Assembly: GCA_003833135.1 (NCBI GenBank)
Contig: QZLH01000914.1
Location: 17,482-34,442, forward strand
Source: Oehlia diaphana
Taxonomy: Eukaryota > Glomeromycota > Glomeromycetes > Glomerales > Glomeraceae
DNA length: 16,961 nt
Direction of reading: 5' to 3'
Part shown: piece after piece, positions 1 through 10,309 of the stretch
Layout: every line of letters starts with the position of its first letter
Numbering within the stretch: position 1 is the stretch's first letter
The notes under the pieces: model-generated
Database searches by the model: none
Seen by the model: only the letters and a program-made list of their open reading frames with translations
Told to the model about the DNA's origin: nothing
Translations under genes and position numbers: made by a program

Positions 1-221
1 ACTCAAAGTTTCAATTTTCGTGGATAATAAAATTTCCTTTTTCGGAATTTTGTGTAACGTCACGTGATATTGCGGCGTCAATCGGCCGCCGCAGCGCGGT
101 TCGGCTTGGTTTGACTTGAGTTTTCAAGTCGATTCAGTTCGGCTTGGTTCGGCTTAACTTTTTATCAGCGCGGCTTGACTTTAGCTTCAAGTCGGACCGA
201 ACCGGGCCGATAACAACACTA
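1..221. mobile_element. Right end of a hAT-type non-autonomous element (left part outside window)
   Basis: This block is clearly more GC-rich than the DNA that follows. It is full of short words repeated in both orientations, such as CGGCTTGG, TTCAAGTCG and CGGACCGAACC, which look like subterminal transposase-binding repeats. It ends with GATAACAACACTA; read inward from 221 this is TAGTGTTGTTATCGG, which fits the hAT terminal form (pyrimidine-A-purine-N-G). An 8-bp palindrome, TCACGTGA, lies at about 61-68. The other end and the left target duplication are outside the window, so family and boundary are inferred from one end only. No coding capacity is visible. Confidence 0.5.
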
Positions 222-419
222 AAATTAACTAATAGAATTCAAGAAATAAATAAGGTAAAAATCATTAGTAAAGGGTTAATTTTTTATGATAATCTTTATT
301 ATAAGTAAGTTAGTTCTATAATAATAGCTACAGTTATGTTGCTAATAAATTGGATGAATTTGAAAATAATGATAATAAGTATTAATATATAGTTTTATTT
401 TATTAACATTAATTTTTTG
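222..419. other. AT-rich spacer, nothing recognised
   Basis: No conserved reading frame, repeat or RNA gene is seen between the hAT end and the possible transposase remnant. Confidence 0.5.
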
Positions 420-735
420 ATATTTAATTAGATTTTTAGCTGCAAATGACCTTGAGTACCAAAAAGAGGAAACAGAAATTAATTTAAATTTAATTTCACC
501 AGAAATTAAAATAATTTTTGACAATTATAATCTTATAAAATATTTTCTTGATCAGTATACAAAATCAAATAGATTTGTAATTATAAAAGAAAAGATTATA
601 AAAAGGTCTTTTGAATGACATTATAAAAGAATTTATAAATTAAAAAAAGTTATTGATTTTATGCAATAAAGAAGTTGGTAAACAAATAAGATAAATTATT
701 CTTATATATGCAATGTTAATAGAATAAAGAATACA
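420..735 (+). pseudogene. Possible FAR1/MULE-type transposase N-terminal remnant
   Basis: An open stretch on the plus strand runs from about 420 to a TGA at 616-618. It reads as an acidic lead (DLEYQKEE), then SPEIKIIFDN, then NRFVIIKEKI and KRSFE. After the stop the same frame continues HYKRIYKLKK, then after further stops QRSW and TNKIN. The order of hydrophobic strand, basic segment, RSFE and Y-K-x-K-K resembles the FAR1-type WRKY-GCM1 zinc-finger N-terminus of fungal Mutator-like transposases. At least three in-frame stops and several missing Cys/His residues show it is dead. No start codon or transposase core follows; the Tc1 element begins about 115 bp downstream and may have interrupted it. 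The family call rests on pattern memory and is tentative. Confidence 0.35.
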
Positions 736-850
736 GATTCTGTAGATTGCAACAATAATATTACTTACACCTAAAGAATTATTTATATGATATTATAATT
801 TTTTAGTATTTCAATACAATTGGCATTGTACTTATATATAATTCTTTTTA

Positions 851-872
851 TAGTTACCAGCGAAAGTAATAG
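851..872 (+). repeat. Left terminal inverted repeat of the Tc1/mariner element
   Basis: The core CAGCGAAAGTAATAG matches the right end CAGTGAAAGTAATGG in inverse orientation and is preceded by TA. CAGTG-type tips are usual for Tc1 elements. Confidence 0.7.
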
Positions 873-1704
873 CAATGCAAATACTGCTTCTTTTTTAGGT
901 TGTAATATGCTTATTTTCTGATTTAGAATTTTCCATTTTTTCCAAATTGTTCTTTAAAATTAATATTTAAAAAATAAATAAAAAAAAGTTAAAAAAAATA
1001 AATATCTTCATATTTTTCTGTTTAAAATGGCATTAACCACTCTAGTAAAAACTGAAGTACTATTAATCTTCTTTAACAGCAAAAAATCTGGAATACAAGA
1101 GAAATTTCACAAAAAACAGGTATTTTCTTGCACTTCTGTAAATGTTATATTAGTTCATTAAAAAATTCAGAAAAATTACCATAGGTCATCTGTCATCAGT
1201 CTAGTCGATCACAAAAATTAACTTTTAAAACATGCTGCTAAATTAAAAGGATCATTAAACACAATATAGCAAGTAAAATAAAGGCATAGTTTAAAAAAAA
1301 AATCCAGAACTTGGGATTAGTGAACAGACCATTCATTATGAGCTAAAAAATCTTAGTTTTATATCTATTTGTCTAAGAAAGATTCTTCTTTTGACAGAAA
1401 AAGCAAAAAAAAATGATTGTCTTAAGCCTATGATTACATGAATTATAATTGAAAAAAAGTAGTATTTTCTGATGAAACCACACTTTAAATGTTTTGTAAT
1501 ACCTTTCCTGTATGATTATGTAATAAAAAACCCATTGCTCTGATAGTAAAACATCCATTTAAAGTTCATATTTGGGGTGCAATAAGCGTTAAGAAAAAAA
1601 TTGATATGCTCATGCTCACTGAAAACTTGAATTGTCATTTATACCATCAAATTTTGAATGAATATTTATATGATAATGCAAGTGCAATACATATCCAAAA
1701 TATA

Positions 1705-1712
1705 CCTTCCAT
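1705..1712. repeat. Left 8-bp target-site duplication of the foldback element
   Basis: CCTTCCAT, matching CCTTTCAT at 2910-2917 with one substitution. Deleting the element and one copy rejoins the Tc1 transposase sequence. Confidence 0.7.
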
Positions 1713-1897
1713 TAAAGCTCCAAATAGTTTTGATTTAAACCAGAAACTGATCTGAAACTGAACAAAAAATTTGGTTCAGTTCTTAGTTCAGATTTGAAAT
1801 CAAAACCATTCAGTTCAATTCAATTCTATTTTATTTTAAGAAAAAATGTGAAAATTGATATAACACAGCAACCAGTGATCATAAAAGGATAAGTAAT

Positions 1898-2085
1898 AGC
1901 TCATTAGAATCATTTCAGTAAGTCGTATTGAATGGTGATATGCTCATTTTTCTAGCATTCATATATTACAAGATAATCAATGCTAAACTTTTTTAAGAAA
2001 CTAGCTTTAGAATTGTATTTATTGATCCTAGAAAAATATTTTTGGCATTATTTGATAAATATTAATATGACGAATCTAATGAGCT
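1898..2085. repeat. Palindromic module, left-arm copy
   Basis: The module starts AGCTCATTAGAATC and ends in the inverse form GAATCTAATGAGCT. It carries internal TTTCTAGCATT and, inverted, TTGATCCTAGAAA. It is itself a weak palindrome inside the left arm of the 1713-2909 foldback, flanked by GTGATCATAAAAGGATAA and its inverse. The same module is found at 2221-2414, 2548-2735 and 12646-12852. Confidence 0.6.
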
Positions 2086-2220
2086 TTTTTTATCTTTTTA
2101 TAATCACTATATAATGAGTTATTTCACTTTTTGCATTTTTTTTAAATTTTTAAATGTCAAAAAATAAAAATTCTGATCTAAAATATAACCTATTTTCTAC
2201 TAATTGCATTAGAACAATCT

Positions 2221-2414
2221 TTAGCTTATTAGAATTTTCTTAATGAGATGAATTCAATAATGATAAGATTATATTTCTATCATCAGTATATCACGAGATA
2301 AATCATGCTAAGCAGTTTTAGTAAATCAGCATTAAAAGGATCTATTAATACTAGAGACATGATCTTATTGTCATTAAATTCATCTCATTAAAATGATTTT
2401 AATAAACTAAAGAT
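2221..2414. repeat. Palindromic module, central copy
   Basis: This copy forms the centre of the foldback. It begins TTAGCTTATTAGAATTTTC and ends in the inverse AATGATTTTAATAAACTAA, with ATGAGATGAATTCAATAATG facing CATTAAATTCATCTCAT. It is the best-preserved palindrome of the three in this element. Confidence 0.65.
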
Positions 2415-2547
2415 TGTTCTAATACAATCAGTAGAAGATGGGTTATATCTTAGATCAGAATTTTTATTTTATAACATTTAAAAATTTAAAAAAAATGCAA
2501 AAATTAAAATAACTCATTATATAGTGATCATAAAATAATAAAAAAAG

Positions 2548-2735
2548 ACTCATTAGATTAATCTCATTAAAACCTATCAAATAATATTAAGGTCATTTCT
2601 CTAAAATCAATAGATACGATTCTAGTATTAATTTTTTAAAAAATATTTAGTATTAATTATTTCATAATATACTGAGGTTAAAAAAAATAATTTTACCATT
2701 TTTCAATACGTCTCTAATAAATAATTCTAATGAGC
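2548..2735. repeat. Palindromic module, right-arm copy
   Basis: Begins ACTCATTAGATTAATCTC and ends TTCTAATGAGCT. It is the mirror partner of the 1898-2085 copy in the opposite arm. Confidence 0.6.
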
Positions 2736-2909
2736 TATTGCTCATCTTTATATGATTATTAGTTATCGAATTATTTTAATTTTTGCATTTTTTATTAAAA
2801 TCAGATAAAACTAAACTGAATCAGATGGTTTCAGTTCAATTTTCATTCAGTTTCAGTTTCTACCTGAACTGGAAAAAAACTGTACTGAACTAACCCATTT
2901 GAAGCTTTA

Positions 2910-2917
2910 CCTTTCAT
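2910..2917. repeat. Right 8-bp target-site duplication of the foldback element
   Basis: CCTTTCAT, partner of 1705-1712. Confidence 0.7.
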
Positions 2918-3300
2918 AATGTTCAAGTTAACTTGAAAACTCATCTTCTAGACCAGGTTCTTCCTATAATTCTGATCTCAGTCCTATTGAGGATATTTGA
3001 GCTATTTTAAAAAAAAATATTGAGAAAAAGATTAAGAGTATGGTAGCACAAAAGAAAAAAATTTCAATATATTTTTCTAAATTTAATTAAAGAAAAATGG
3101 GATAATATTAAAAATATCATAATTATTAATGCATTAATAACATGTCAAGTCATATTAAATCATATATTGATGCAGAAGAGACTATATCAAATATTAGTTA
3201 ATTAATAAAATATATGTAATTTTGGTTTATTTTTCAGAAAATAAAAATTTTTTTGATGCTTTATTATAAAATTACGCACATATTGTAATAAAACTGACCA

Positions 3301-3322
3301 CCATTACTTTCACTGAGATCTG
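3301..3322 (-). repeat. Right terminal inverted repeat of the Tc1/mariner element
   Basis: CCATTACTTTCACTG followed by AGATCTG and TA. It mirrors the left end with a few substitutions. Confidence 0.7.
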
Positions 3323-3324
3323 TA

Positions 3325-5168
3325 TATTATAATTACTTCTGTAATTTTAATATTGTGCTTTCTTTTATTATATTACTAAATAAATTCTTTTTTATCAATT
3401 ACATTTATACTTTTTATTAAATTGACAAATTACTAATTAAATTGTATTTTAATAGATATAATATATTTTATTAGATATAATTAATTTATAGTAATTAGTA
3501 ATTTTATAATAAATAGTAAATTAATCTGTTTACCAAAATATGATATAATTAATTAGCAAAAAAGTATACTTGAATTTGGATTTAATTGTATTAAAAATAT
3601 TTTTTGTATTTGAAGCTAAAACTTAAGATTGGGTTAGGTTAGGATTAGTTGTATAAGAATATTATTGCATTGAAGATCAAATTTAAGATTAGGTTAAGGC
3701 TAGTTGTATAGGAAGTTTAAAATTTTTTCATATCAGCAATTTTACATAATGTTAAATTTTAAATGATTTTCATAATTTCTGTTACCTAAAACCAGTTTGT
3801 AATACTATAAAATCATCTAATTGAATATCACTTAACTAAATAATAAGTTAAGTGAAAATTTATATTCGCAAAACTTAAATTATTTAATATAAAATAGACG
3901 TAAAAAACTATTTTATTAACAAAAAACCCATTTCTCACCTGCATAGTATTTTTAATATATATTATTAAAAAATAAGTATATTTTAATAAAACAAAAAGTA
4001 AAATAAAAATTTAGCTAAGAATATTTATAAAAGTATTTTAAGACTTATTTAATATTTTAAAAAATTTTTTTTATAACTTTTATAAAATTATCCATTTTTT
4101 GCATTTTTTAAAACATATTATTAATAATTCTTATTATTCTTGCTGTAAACAAAATAGGAATTTTTATATTCAAACAAATTGTAAGCATATATATTATTGA
4201 TTTTTACACAAAAAGATTTAAAAATTATTGTATAAAGTAAGATTTCACAACAGATATTATCGGTATTGCTAAGAATAATATTTATTGTATTCTGGCTTAA
4301 AAAAACTATTTATCAAATTTATCAAATTATTGTACTAATAAAACCAAATAAAATTTTTTTAATATTTGTTCCCAGTCCTACTGCATTATATATATGTAAT
4401 AATTTGTGTAATAAAAGTACCTTAAAATTAACATATTAATTAAAGAGTAAATAAATCTACCAATATGTTAAAATTTATAAATAAATAATCGATTATTATC
4501 ACTGTCTTAGTTTAAAGTGATAACTAATATTAGAGATATCAAATAAAAAGGTCAAGCAGTAAGATTATAAGTGTTTTGATAATTTTATAATAAAATATAG
4601 GGGTATTACTAATAATTTCTAATAGAAAATTAATAATGAAAGTATAATTCTGATAGATAATGTAAAAGTCTTTTAAGAATAAAAATTTATTAAACAAATA
4701 ATGACAAAATATAAAAGTAAAATAAGTAAATACACAAAAAATTTACTAAAAAAACTAACAATCAATTTAACAATACTTGAATAACACAATTTAAACTTTC
4801 TATTGGATTTATTTAGATGTTAACAACTTTTATTCAAAAAAAAATATTGCCTTATATATATTTGTATTTTCATACATGACAGTTTGAACTTATTAATATT
4901 ATCCTATTATACTAATATAATTAATCAATATATTGTCCTTTTTTTATTGCAATTATCTGTAAAAACCTTTCTATTACTATTTGTATAAGTTTCATTCTAT
5001 ATGATTCATCCATCAACTATATAAATCTCAAGAAACTTCTCTAGCTAACTAATAAAGCAATTTTTCTAATGTTATAATAATTAAACTGATACTTAGTATA
5101 ATTGAATATTTACAGTATAAGTCAAAAGCAATAATAATACTAAAAGTGATTAATTAATATAAGTAACT
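3325..5168. other. AT-rich region without recognisable genes
   Basis: About 1.8 kb of very AT-rich sequence. No reading frame of note and no similarity I recognise. It holds a degenerate two-copy repeat (3589-3715), a perfect 9-bp inverted repeat TCACTTAAC/GTTAAGTGA (3828-3855, 10-nt loop) and an 8-bp one, TTATCACT/AGTGATAA (4496-4523). Confidence 0.5.
3589..3715 (+). repeat. Two degenerate tandem copies of a 60-70 bp unit
   Basis: Copy 1 (about 3589-3653) and copy 2 (about 3654-3715) share the order GTAT-A-rich-TTGAAG-TTAAGATT-GGTTA-TTAGTTGTATA. Probably a small local duplication; its origin is unknown. Confidence 0.45.
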
Positions 5169-5184
5169 AATAAAACTAAAATAT

Positions 5185-5697
5185 TATTTATTATTTATTT
5201 TTATTTTTATTAGCGATTAAATTTGTAAAGAACAATACAAACATACAGAATTTTATAATAATAGTTACAGTTATCTGATTCTAAATTAATGAATACTAAT
5301 CAACTAATTTCTATATAAGTTTTAACCTGGATTTGAGACCTATTATAGTAACATATACTTAAGATGTTCTATCAACTTTACTCTAAAAATTTAGAAATAA
5401 ATTAACTTTTCATTTCAACACCTTTAACTACTGAACACCATTCAACTACAACCTTCCTAAAAAATTAAAAGAAACAAAGAGTGTAGTTAACTAAAACTAT
5501 AAATCCTTCACATTCGTTCAAAAATAAATATTTGATTGTAAACTATCTAAACCATTAAAAAGGTTATCAATATTAATTTTCCTATTAAATCTATATATTT
5601 CTTTTCATTATAATTATCTTTGATCTTCTTAAGATTAATTTTTAATCACACATCGATTGATTCAAAAGCCCAACTTTTTTCAAAAATAAAATTTTAT
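5185..5697 (-). mobile_element. Older 5'-truncated copy of the same LINE family (3' end only)
   Basis: This stretch repeats 5730 to about 6290 with many substitutions. It has the T-rich start (a LINE A-tail seen on the opposite strand), then AGCGATTAAATTTGTAAAGA, then the 3' untranslated region and the last part of ORF2. Similarity stops near 5697. A likely target duplication is AATAAAACTAAAATAT (5169-5184) against AATAAAACTAGAAATAT (5698-5714), one indel. It is therefore a separate, older, 5'-truncated insertion and not an internal duplication of the full element. Confidence 0.7.
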
Positions 5698-5712
5698 AAT
5701 AAAACTAGAAAT

Positions 5713-5729
5713 ATATGGGCTGATTTGTT
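5713..5729. repeat. Target-site duplication at the LINE 3' end
   Basis: ATATGGGCTGATTTGTT, identical over 17 bp to 16101-16117. Confidence 0.9.
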
Positions 5730-5751
5730 TTTTGTTTTTTATTTTTTATTA
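5730..5751 (-). other. A-rich 3' tail of the LINE
   Basis: T-rich on the plus strand (runs of T broken by G and A), so A-rich on the element's sense strand, directly abutting the target duplication. The older copy at 5185-5213 has a comparable tail of TAAAAA/TAAAT type. Confidence 0.8.
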
Positions 5752-6088
5752 GCGATTAAATTTGTAAAGAACAATACAAATATACAGAAATTTATAATTA
5801 TAGCTGCAAAGTACCTAATTCTAAACTAATGAATACTAACCAACTAGTTTCTATTTAAGTTTTAACCTGGATTTAAGATCTACTATAGTAACATACATTT
5901 AAAACGTCCTATCAACCTCACTTTAAAAACCTGACTCCTAGAGTAAAATTAATTTTTTATTTCACCACCTTATAACTACTGAACATCATTTAAACTACAA
6001 CCTCCTTAAAAATAAAAATAAAAAATAAGAACAGAGCATAGATAACTAAAACTATAAAATCCTGTATATTCGTTCCAAAATAAACATT
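5752..6088 (-). other. LINE 3' untranslated region
   Basis: Lies between the ORF2 stop (6089-6091) and the A-rich tail. No reading frame is conserved between this copy and the older copy at 5185-5540, although the sequence itself is well conserved, in keeping with a region recognised by the element's own reverse transcriptase. Confidence 0.6.
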
Positions 6089-6539
6089 CTATCTTAAACT
6101 ATCTAAATCTTTAAAAAGATTATTAGTGTTAATTTTCCTATTAGGATCTATATATTTATTCACGTTATAATTTTCTTTAACTTTTTTAAGATTAATATTT
6201 AATCTTCGTTCTTTTAGCTTTTTGTCTCATACATCTATCAATCCAAAAACTCCAGCTTTTTTCAAAAACAAAATTCCATAGTAAAATTAAAAATTTTTCT
6301 TGTAAATTTTGATTATTAAATATTAATGACTTATATGCTGATAATTCACAAAAAATTATCCCTTTAATTATATCTATAAAAGTGATTTTTGATTCACTAT
6401 ACGTCCAATCCCAAAAGGTTATTTTGTCTATAAGTTCATATCAACAATTGGATCTTTTCCATTTCAATTAATAAAGAATTACAAGTTTCTTCAAAAAATA
6501 TTTTTACTTCGCAAATAATTTCATCCATTTCTTATTCAC

Positions 6540-6603
6540 GTAACTCACAAATCCACACGTAATCAAATGATTCGTGTTGTTCACAAAAAAAACATTTTCA
6601 ATT
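6540..6603 (-). pseudogene. ORF2 C-terminal zinc-finger remnant
   Basis: EN-stop-KCFFCEQHESFDYVWIC reads as a C-x2-C...W-x-C finger of the kind found at the end of many LINE ORF2 proteins. The usual His before V/L-W is Tyr here (TAT instead of CAT, one transition) and the Trp before KC is TGA (6598-6600). A nucleic-acid binding role is inferred from position. Confidence 0.6.
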
Positions 6604-6959
6604 CTCAAATATATCATAAGCAATATATTTTCTTTTTTCTATTGTAGGGATTTCTTCCATTAATAAATTTAATGACTGCTTTTTTTGATTAAAAAAAAAC
6701 AAAGAAGTAAGATATGTTGATTCTACTTTATCTTTTAATCCTCGATTAAGTAAGAAAAACATAAAATGCTAATCAACATTAACATCAGGTTTTCTATATT
6801 TACCATTACAATTTAAATTAAAAAATTTCTTCCAATTTTGTAACAACGTTATTTTTTTCAAAAATTTCTGTAAATTAATTTCTATGGGTATATTATTCCA
6901 TCGTGGAATATAGTTCAAATTATTTAAACTATTATCTCAAAAAACTAAACCTGAAGTTT

Positions 6960-7405
6960 CATTAGTATAAGAAATATATTTATCAATATAATTGTTGTAA
7001 TAATTATCACTATGTCCCTTAACCTTGACAAAATCTATAATTATAAGAGATTTAATAACAATTATTTCACAAAGGATATTCCAAAAGATATTATTTGAAC
7101 TTATCTTAAAAAATTTTCTTGGTGAAATATCAAAATTATTTTGATCAATAATATTATAATATTCTGTAATAATATTATTCGAATCAGTATAAATAGTAAT
7201 TTCACTATGATTAGGTAATACTATAAGCGTTAAAATAACAGCTAATAGTTCTACTTTGTTAGACGATAGAAAATAGGAAATTTCAGAACGAAATTTATTT
7301 AATAATTGATTATCCATTAATATTATAAAACCAAAGGATATTACACATTGTACTTTTCCAAAATTGCGAACTGATCCATCAGTGTAAATTTCAAAGCGTC
7401 GATTA
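6960..7405 (-). pseudogene. ORF2 RNase H domain, catalytic residues intact
   Basis: The sequence YTDGSV carries the first Asp (codon 7378-7380). NKVELLAVI carries the Glu (7249-7251). IYTDSNN carries the second Asp (7183-7185). KVKGHSDNYYNNYID carries the late His and the last Asp (6982-6984). The D-E-D-D set of type I RNase H is thus complete, and the frame is open from 7405 to a TGA at 6937-6939 that sits where a Trp is expected. It would have removed the RNA strand after first-strand synthesis. It is the best-preserved domain of the element. Confidence 0.88.
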
Positions 7406-7419
7406 TTTAGTAAATTTAA

Positions 7420-8429
7420 TTAATTATTTATTTCAATTAAATGATTAAGATCATTTGAAAAATTGATAAGCTTAGTAATAAAATTGTCATTTGATTTAAA
7501 CAAAAGTTCTAATGATTCAGCATATTGATCACGTGTCATTTTTTAATTTTTCCAATTATTTCGAAATCGAAAATGATTATAGCTAAAATCTTTGATATTC
7601 AAATAATTAATTTACTTGATCCAAAATTTTGATATCATTATTTTTAATAGCTAATTTAAGATAAAGATTTATAGCCTGTATTCCAATAATTAAACAATCA
7701 TTATCATTTACTAAAATATTACAATCATAGCCATCTTTGCTATGTGATTTTTCAATATTATCTAAATTACAACCCAAACATTTCTTTATTTGGATATGTG
7801 TCACGCTGATATTGTTATTATCAATTATATTAACATGTCCTATGATTAAATTTTATTGATTATCAATTCCAGATTTTTTAATCAAGACTCCTATTTCAAT
7901 ATCATCTTTAGCATTATTCCAAATTCCAATATAAATTAGATTTTTAGGAATGTTATTTCTGTTAATTTCACATTTATTTTTATCGTATTCTTTAAGATGA
8001 TGAATTGCAATATTATAAAATTCTGGTTTAAGTGTTTTACTATCAATTGTAATCATTTCTTAAAGATCTTTGTACCATTGCTTGGGTTTATAATAATTAG
8101 GTTGTTTGTCATTTCTAAACATTTTTTTATTTAAAGAACACTAATTAATTAATGATGAGTTGGATATTCCTGTAACTTAGTCTAAAAACATGATGCTGTC
8201 AAGCTTGAATCAGTGAATATGTTTAAAAAATTTATTATTGCCAATTATATTTCTAATGGGAGTATTTCCTCCTGTAATCTTAAATTCAGCTGAAATAATT
8301 ATATTTCCTACTGATATATCGATTTGGTTGCATTTTAACAATTTGATATTTTCCAATATCCAGTTAGAATAATTTTTTCTATAAAGTAATTTTTTATATA
8401 AATTATTTTCAAAAGGAAAATTTGAAATT
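7420..8429 (-). pseudogene. ORF2 connection region between RT and RNase H
   Basis: Readable in pieces: the KYWQ-like stretch around LYRKNYSNWILENIKLL (about 8350-8400), an open piece from 8056 (SKTLKPEFYNIAIHHLKEYD, IGIWNNAKDD) and one from 7804 with CLGCNLDN and NILVNDNDCLIIGIQA. The latter contains the pair C-x2-C but no full finger. I recognise no catalytic motif; it occupies the position of the thumb and connection in RNase H-bearing LINEs. Confidence 0.6.
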
Positions 8430-9950
8430 ATATTATCTTCAATCCAAAATCTATTCTGAAGTTGTTTAAGATGTAATTTGTAATTTTTCCTAGTAATCCT
8501 TTATCGTTCAATTGGATTAAAAAAATTTGTCTCTTAGCTTGTAATTGATTATCTGCTACATTCTTTATATTATAAATCAAATTATGTTTAATTATAGCTG
8601 TAGGCATACGCACTGATAAAGATAATTTTTGTCTGAAAGTTTTCCTAAATGGTGACATAATCATATTACATTCTCGTTCATCAAGAATAGTAACTTGAGC
8701 TCGATATTCTATCGTAGGTATAATAAGAGCATTAAAATATATTGCAATTGCTTATCTGTGATTCTCTTATATTTAACGCTATTAACTAGTTTTGTAATCT
8801 CTAATTTTGCTTGTTGAAGAATGAACTTCTTATTGTCATTTATATTGAACCAAATGCCTAAAATTATAATTGATTCTGTAGGTTCTTTAGGTGTGATATT
8901 AATATAATCTGATCCAAATTTAATAAATAATTTATCTGAATAGTTATAACTTCTTTTTACCTTTTTTAATAATAATTCAGATTTTTCTTTGTTAATTTTG
9001 ATATCATTCAATATATAAAATTCATTTGCAGTTTCTAACATTAGTTCCAATTGGGCTTGATTTTTACCAATAATGTAATATCATCCATATATGCTTTTTC
9101 AGAATATAATTGTTTTTTTAATTGGATGAGAATATATATTTTTTTTGTATTCTGCTATTAATTCATAAGTATGGTTATTTTATTGTAATTGGCAAAGTAA
9201 AGGATCATAATAGATGCATCAAAGGAGTGCGAAATAATTTCTCCTTGGTCTATTCCTGTTAATACGTCATAAGGATTAGTTTTTCTTACTGCAGTAAAAA
9301 CTTGATTTTTCCATTCTAAGAATAAATCACAGATAATTGAAATAAAACTATTTGGCAATTTTAACCTTTCTATTGCTTTTTTTAACATGTGAATATTAAC
9401 TCTATCATATGCTTTAGCCATATCGAGAGCTAGAATTCATAATTCTTTTTTATTTTCAATTGCATCTTGTATAATTTTTTTGATTATCCTAATTGGCTTG
9501 AATGTAAAATTTCCTTCTAGTTCAGCGAATTGATTGCCTTTTAATATATTATTTTCTTTGAAAATCTTACTAAATCTTCTATTTAATATTAATACAAATA
9601 ATTTTCTAATTATTTCTAATAATACAATTAGACGAGTATTGACTAGTTTACAACTTCAAGGCTTAGGTTTAGGAATAGGGTATAGATCAGCTTGTTTTCA
9701 TTCTTTTGGAATTTTCCTTAGAGTTAAACATTCATTTAAATAATTTGTAATGAACGATTTCATTACAGCACTACTATGTTTGATCATTTCATATGAAATT
9801 TTAGAAGGGCCTAATGCTTTACCATTTGGAAGAATAGATATATGATAATCCATCTCCTCTTGTGTAATACGGTCCATCAGTCCATCGTAAATGTTAACAT
9901 TGATATCTGTTTTTGGTGAATATTGTTCCACCTATATTCCAGAGATTAAT
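8430..9950 (-). pseudogene. ORF2 reverse transcriptase domain
   Basis: Recognisable blocks in order: KALGPSKISYEMIKH (about 9830-9780, GPSKI block); PKE-stop-KQADLYPIPKP (near 9700); NTRLIVLLEIIRKLF (about 9640-9600); motif A LALDMAKAYD (9404-9430, catalytic Asp codon 9422-9424); motif B GIDQGEIIS (9230-9256); motif C AYMDD (9080-9094), both Asp residues intact; a thumb-side segment LGIWFN; and ALIIPTIEYRAQVTILDERECN. At least three frameshifts and several stops separate these pieces. The domain copies the element RNA from the nicked target. All Asp residues known to bind metal in this family are present in the decayed reading. Confidence 0.88.
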
Positions 9951-10309
9951 TTTTCATGATTAAAAAAACCTGCTATGTTTTGAAAATATGTATTAACTTC
10001 TTTCTTAATACATTCTGGTGCAATTTTTAAAATCTCTTCATCATTTTCTGTCACTATAACTCTATCTATTATAATGATTTAATTTCTCAATTTATAAATG
10101 AATTGATCATCTTTTTTTTATCGTTCATTAAGTCATTACATCTATTTTGCATGAAATCTTTAATCTGAATATTTTTATATTGAATTAAATCAGCCTTGTA
10201 TTGTACAATTAATAAATCATTAATTGTTATAAGGTCATGTAGATATTCAGCAATATTATTAGGAGTGATATTATGAGGTAAAACAGTAGAAACTAATTTA
10301 ACTTCATTT

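Larger units (their letters stand above)
1713..2909. mobile_element. Long foldback element with hAT-like ends, inserted in the Tc1 transposase
   Basis: The ends are TAAAGCTCCAAATAG on the left and, inverted, TAAAGCTTCAAATGG on the right. An 8-bp target duplication flanks them: CCTTCCAT at 1705-1712 and CCTTTCAT at 2910-2917, one mismatch. This size and the tip form TAAAG fit hAT. The two arms are roughly 590 bp each and pair along almost their whole length, meeting near 2310, so the element is one large imperfect palindrome. The outer 100 bp of each arm is rich in GTTCAGTT/AACTGAAC words, probable subterminal binding repeats. No coding frame is present, so it must have been mobilised in trans. 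Confidence 0.75.
1027..3201 (+). pseudogene. Tc1/mariner DDE transposase, broken
   Basis: A likely start is ATG 1027. A helix-turn-helix trace (EISQKTGI, near 1100) and a second N-terminal helix region (LGISEQTIHYELKNL, near 1310) precede the catalytic core. The first catalytic Asp lies in KKVVFSDETT (codon 1471). HIWGAIS (near 1570) is the conserved WGA block. The second Asp is in YDNASAIH (codon 1672). The third acidic residue is the Glu of SDLSPIEDI (codon 2989), continued by AILKKNIEKKIK. Spacing between the last two, after removing the insertion, is about 36-37 residues with one frameshift. The gene has many stops and frameshifts and is cut by a 1.2-kb insertion directly after the second-Asp block, so it cannot make transposase. 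In-frame TGA sits at two conserved Trp positions (1450 and 2998). Its role was cut-and-paste of its own TIRs in the nucleus. Confidence 0.8.
851..3322 (+). mobile_element. Degenerate Tc1/mariner element, interrupted by a foldback hAT element
   Basis: The two ends are inverted copies: the left reads TAGTTACCAGCGAAAGTAAT and the right, reverse-complemented, reads CAGATCTCAGTGAAAGTAAT. Both are flanked by TA (849-850 and 3323-3324), the Tc1/mariner target. With the 1,197-bp foldback element and one 8-bp target copy removed, the element is 1,267 bp, a normal length for this superfamily. Between the ends lies a decayed transposase gene on the plus strand. Boundaries are good to a few bases because the TIRs have diverged. 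Confidence 0.8.

Noticed and set aside
222..229. AAATTAAC as target duplication of the left hAT-type element
   Set aside because: The other flank is outside the window, so nothing can be compared.
342..524. Minus-strand 60-codon frame
   Set aside because: It lies antisense to the possible transposase remnant, in AT-rich DNA, with no recognisable motif.
1513..1515. A further TGA-for-Trp in the Tc1 element (PV-x-LCN)
   Set aside because: A one-base shift makes the neighbouring frame FKCF...YVIKNP fit the family better, so this TGA is probably not in the ancestral frame.
1373..1558. Minus-strand 61-codon frame
   Set aside because: Antisense to the Tc1 transposase catalytic region, which is clearly on the plus strand.
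3631..3690. Telomere-like GGGTTAGGTTAGG
   Set aside because: Only two to three imperfect TTAGG words within a degenerate 60-70 bp duplication; no array.
5620..5829. Plus-strand 69-codon frame
   Set aside because: It spans the junction of the old LINE tail, the target duplication and the younger LINE tail, all antisense to LINE sequence.
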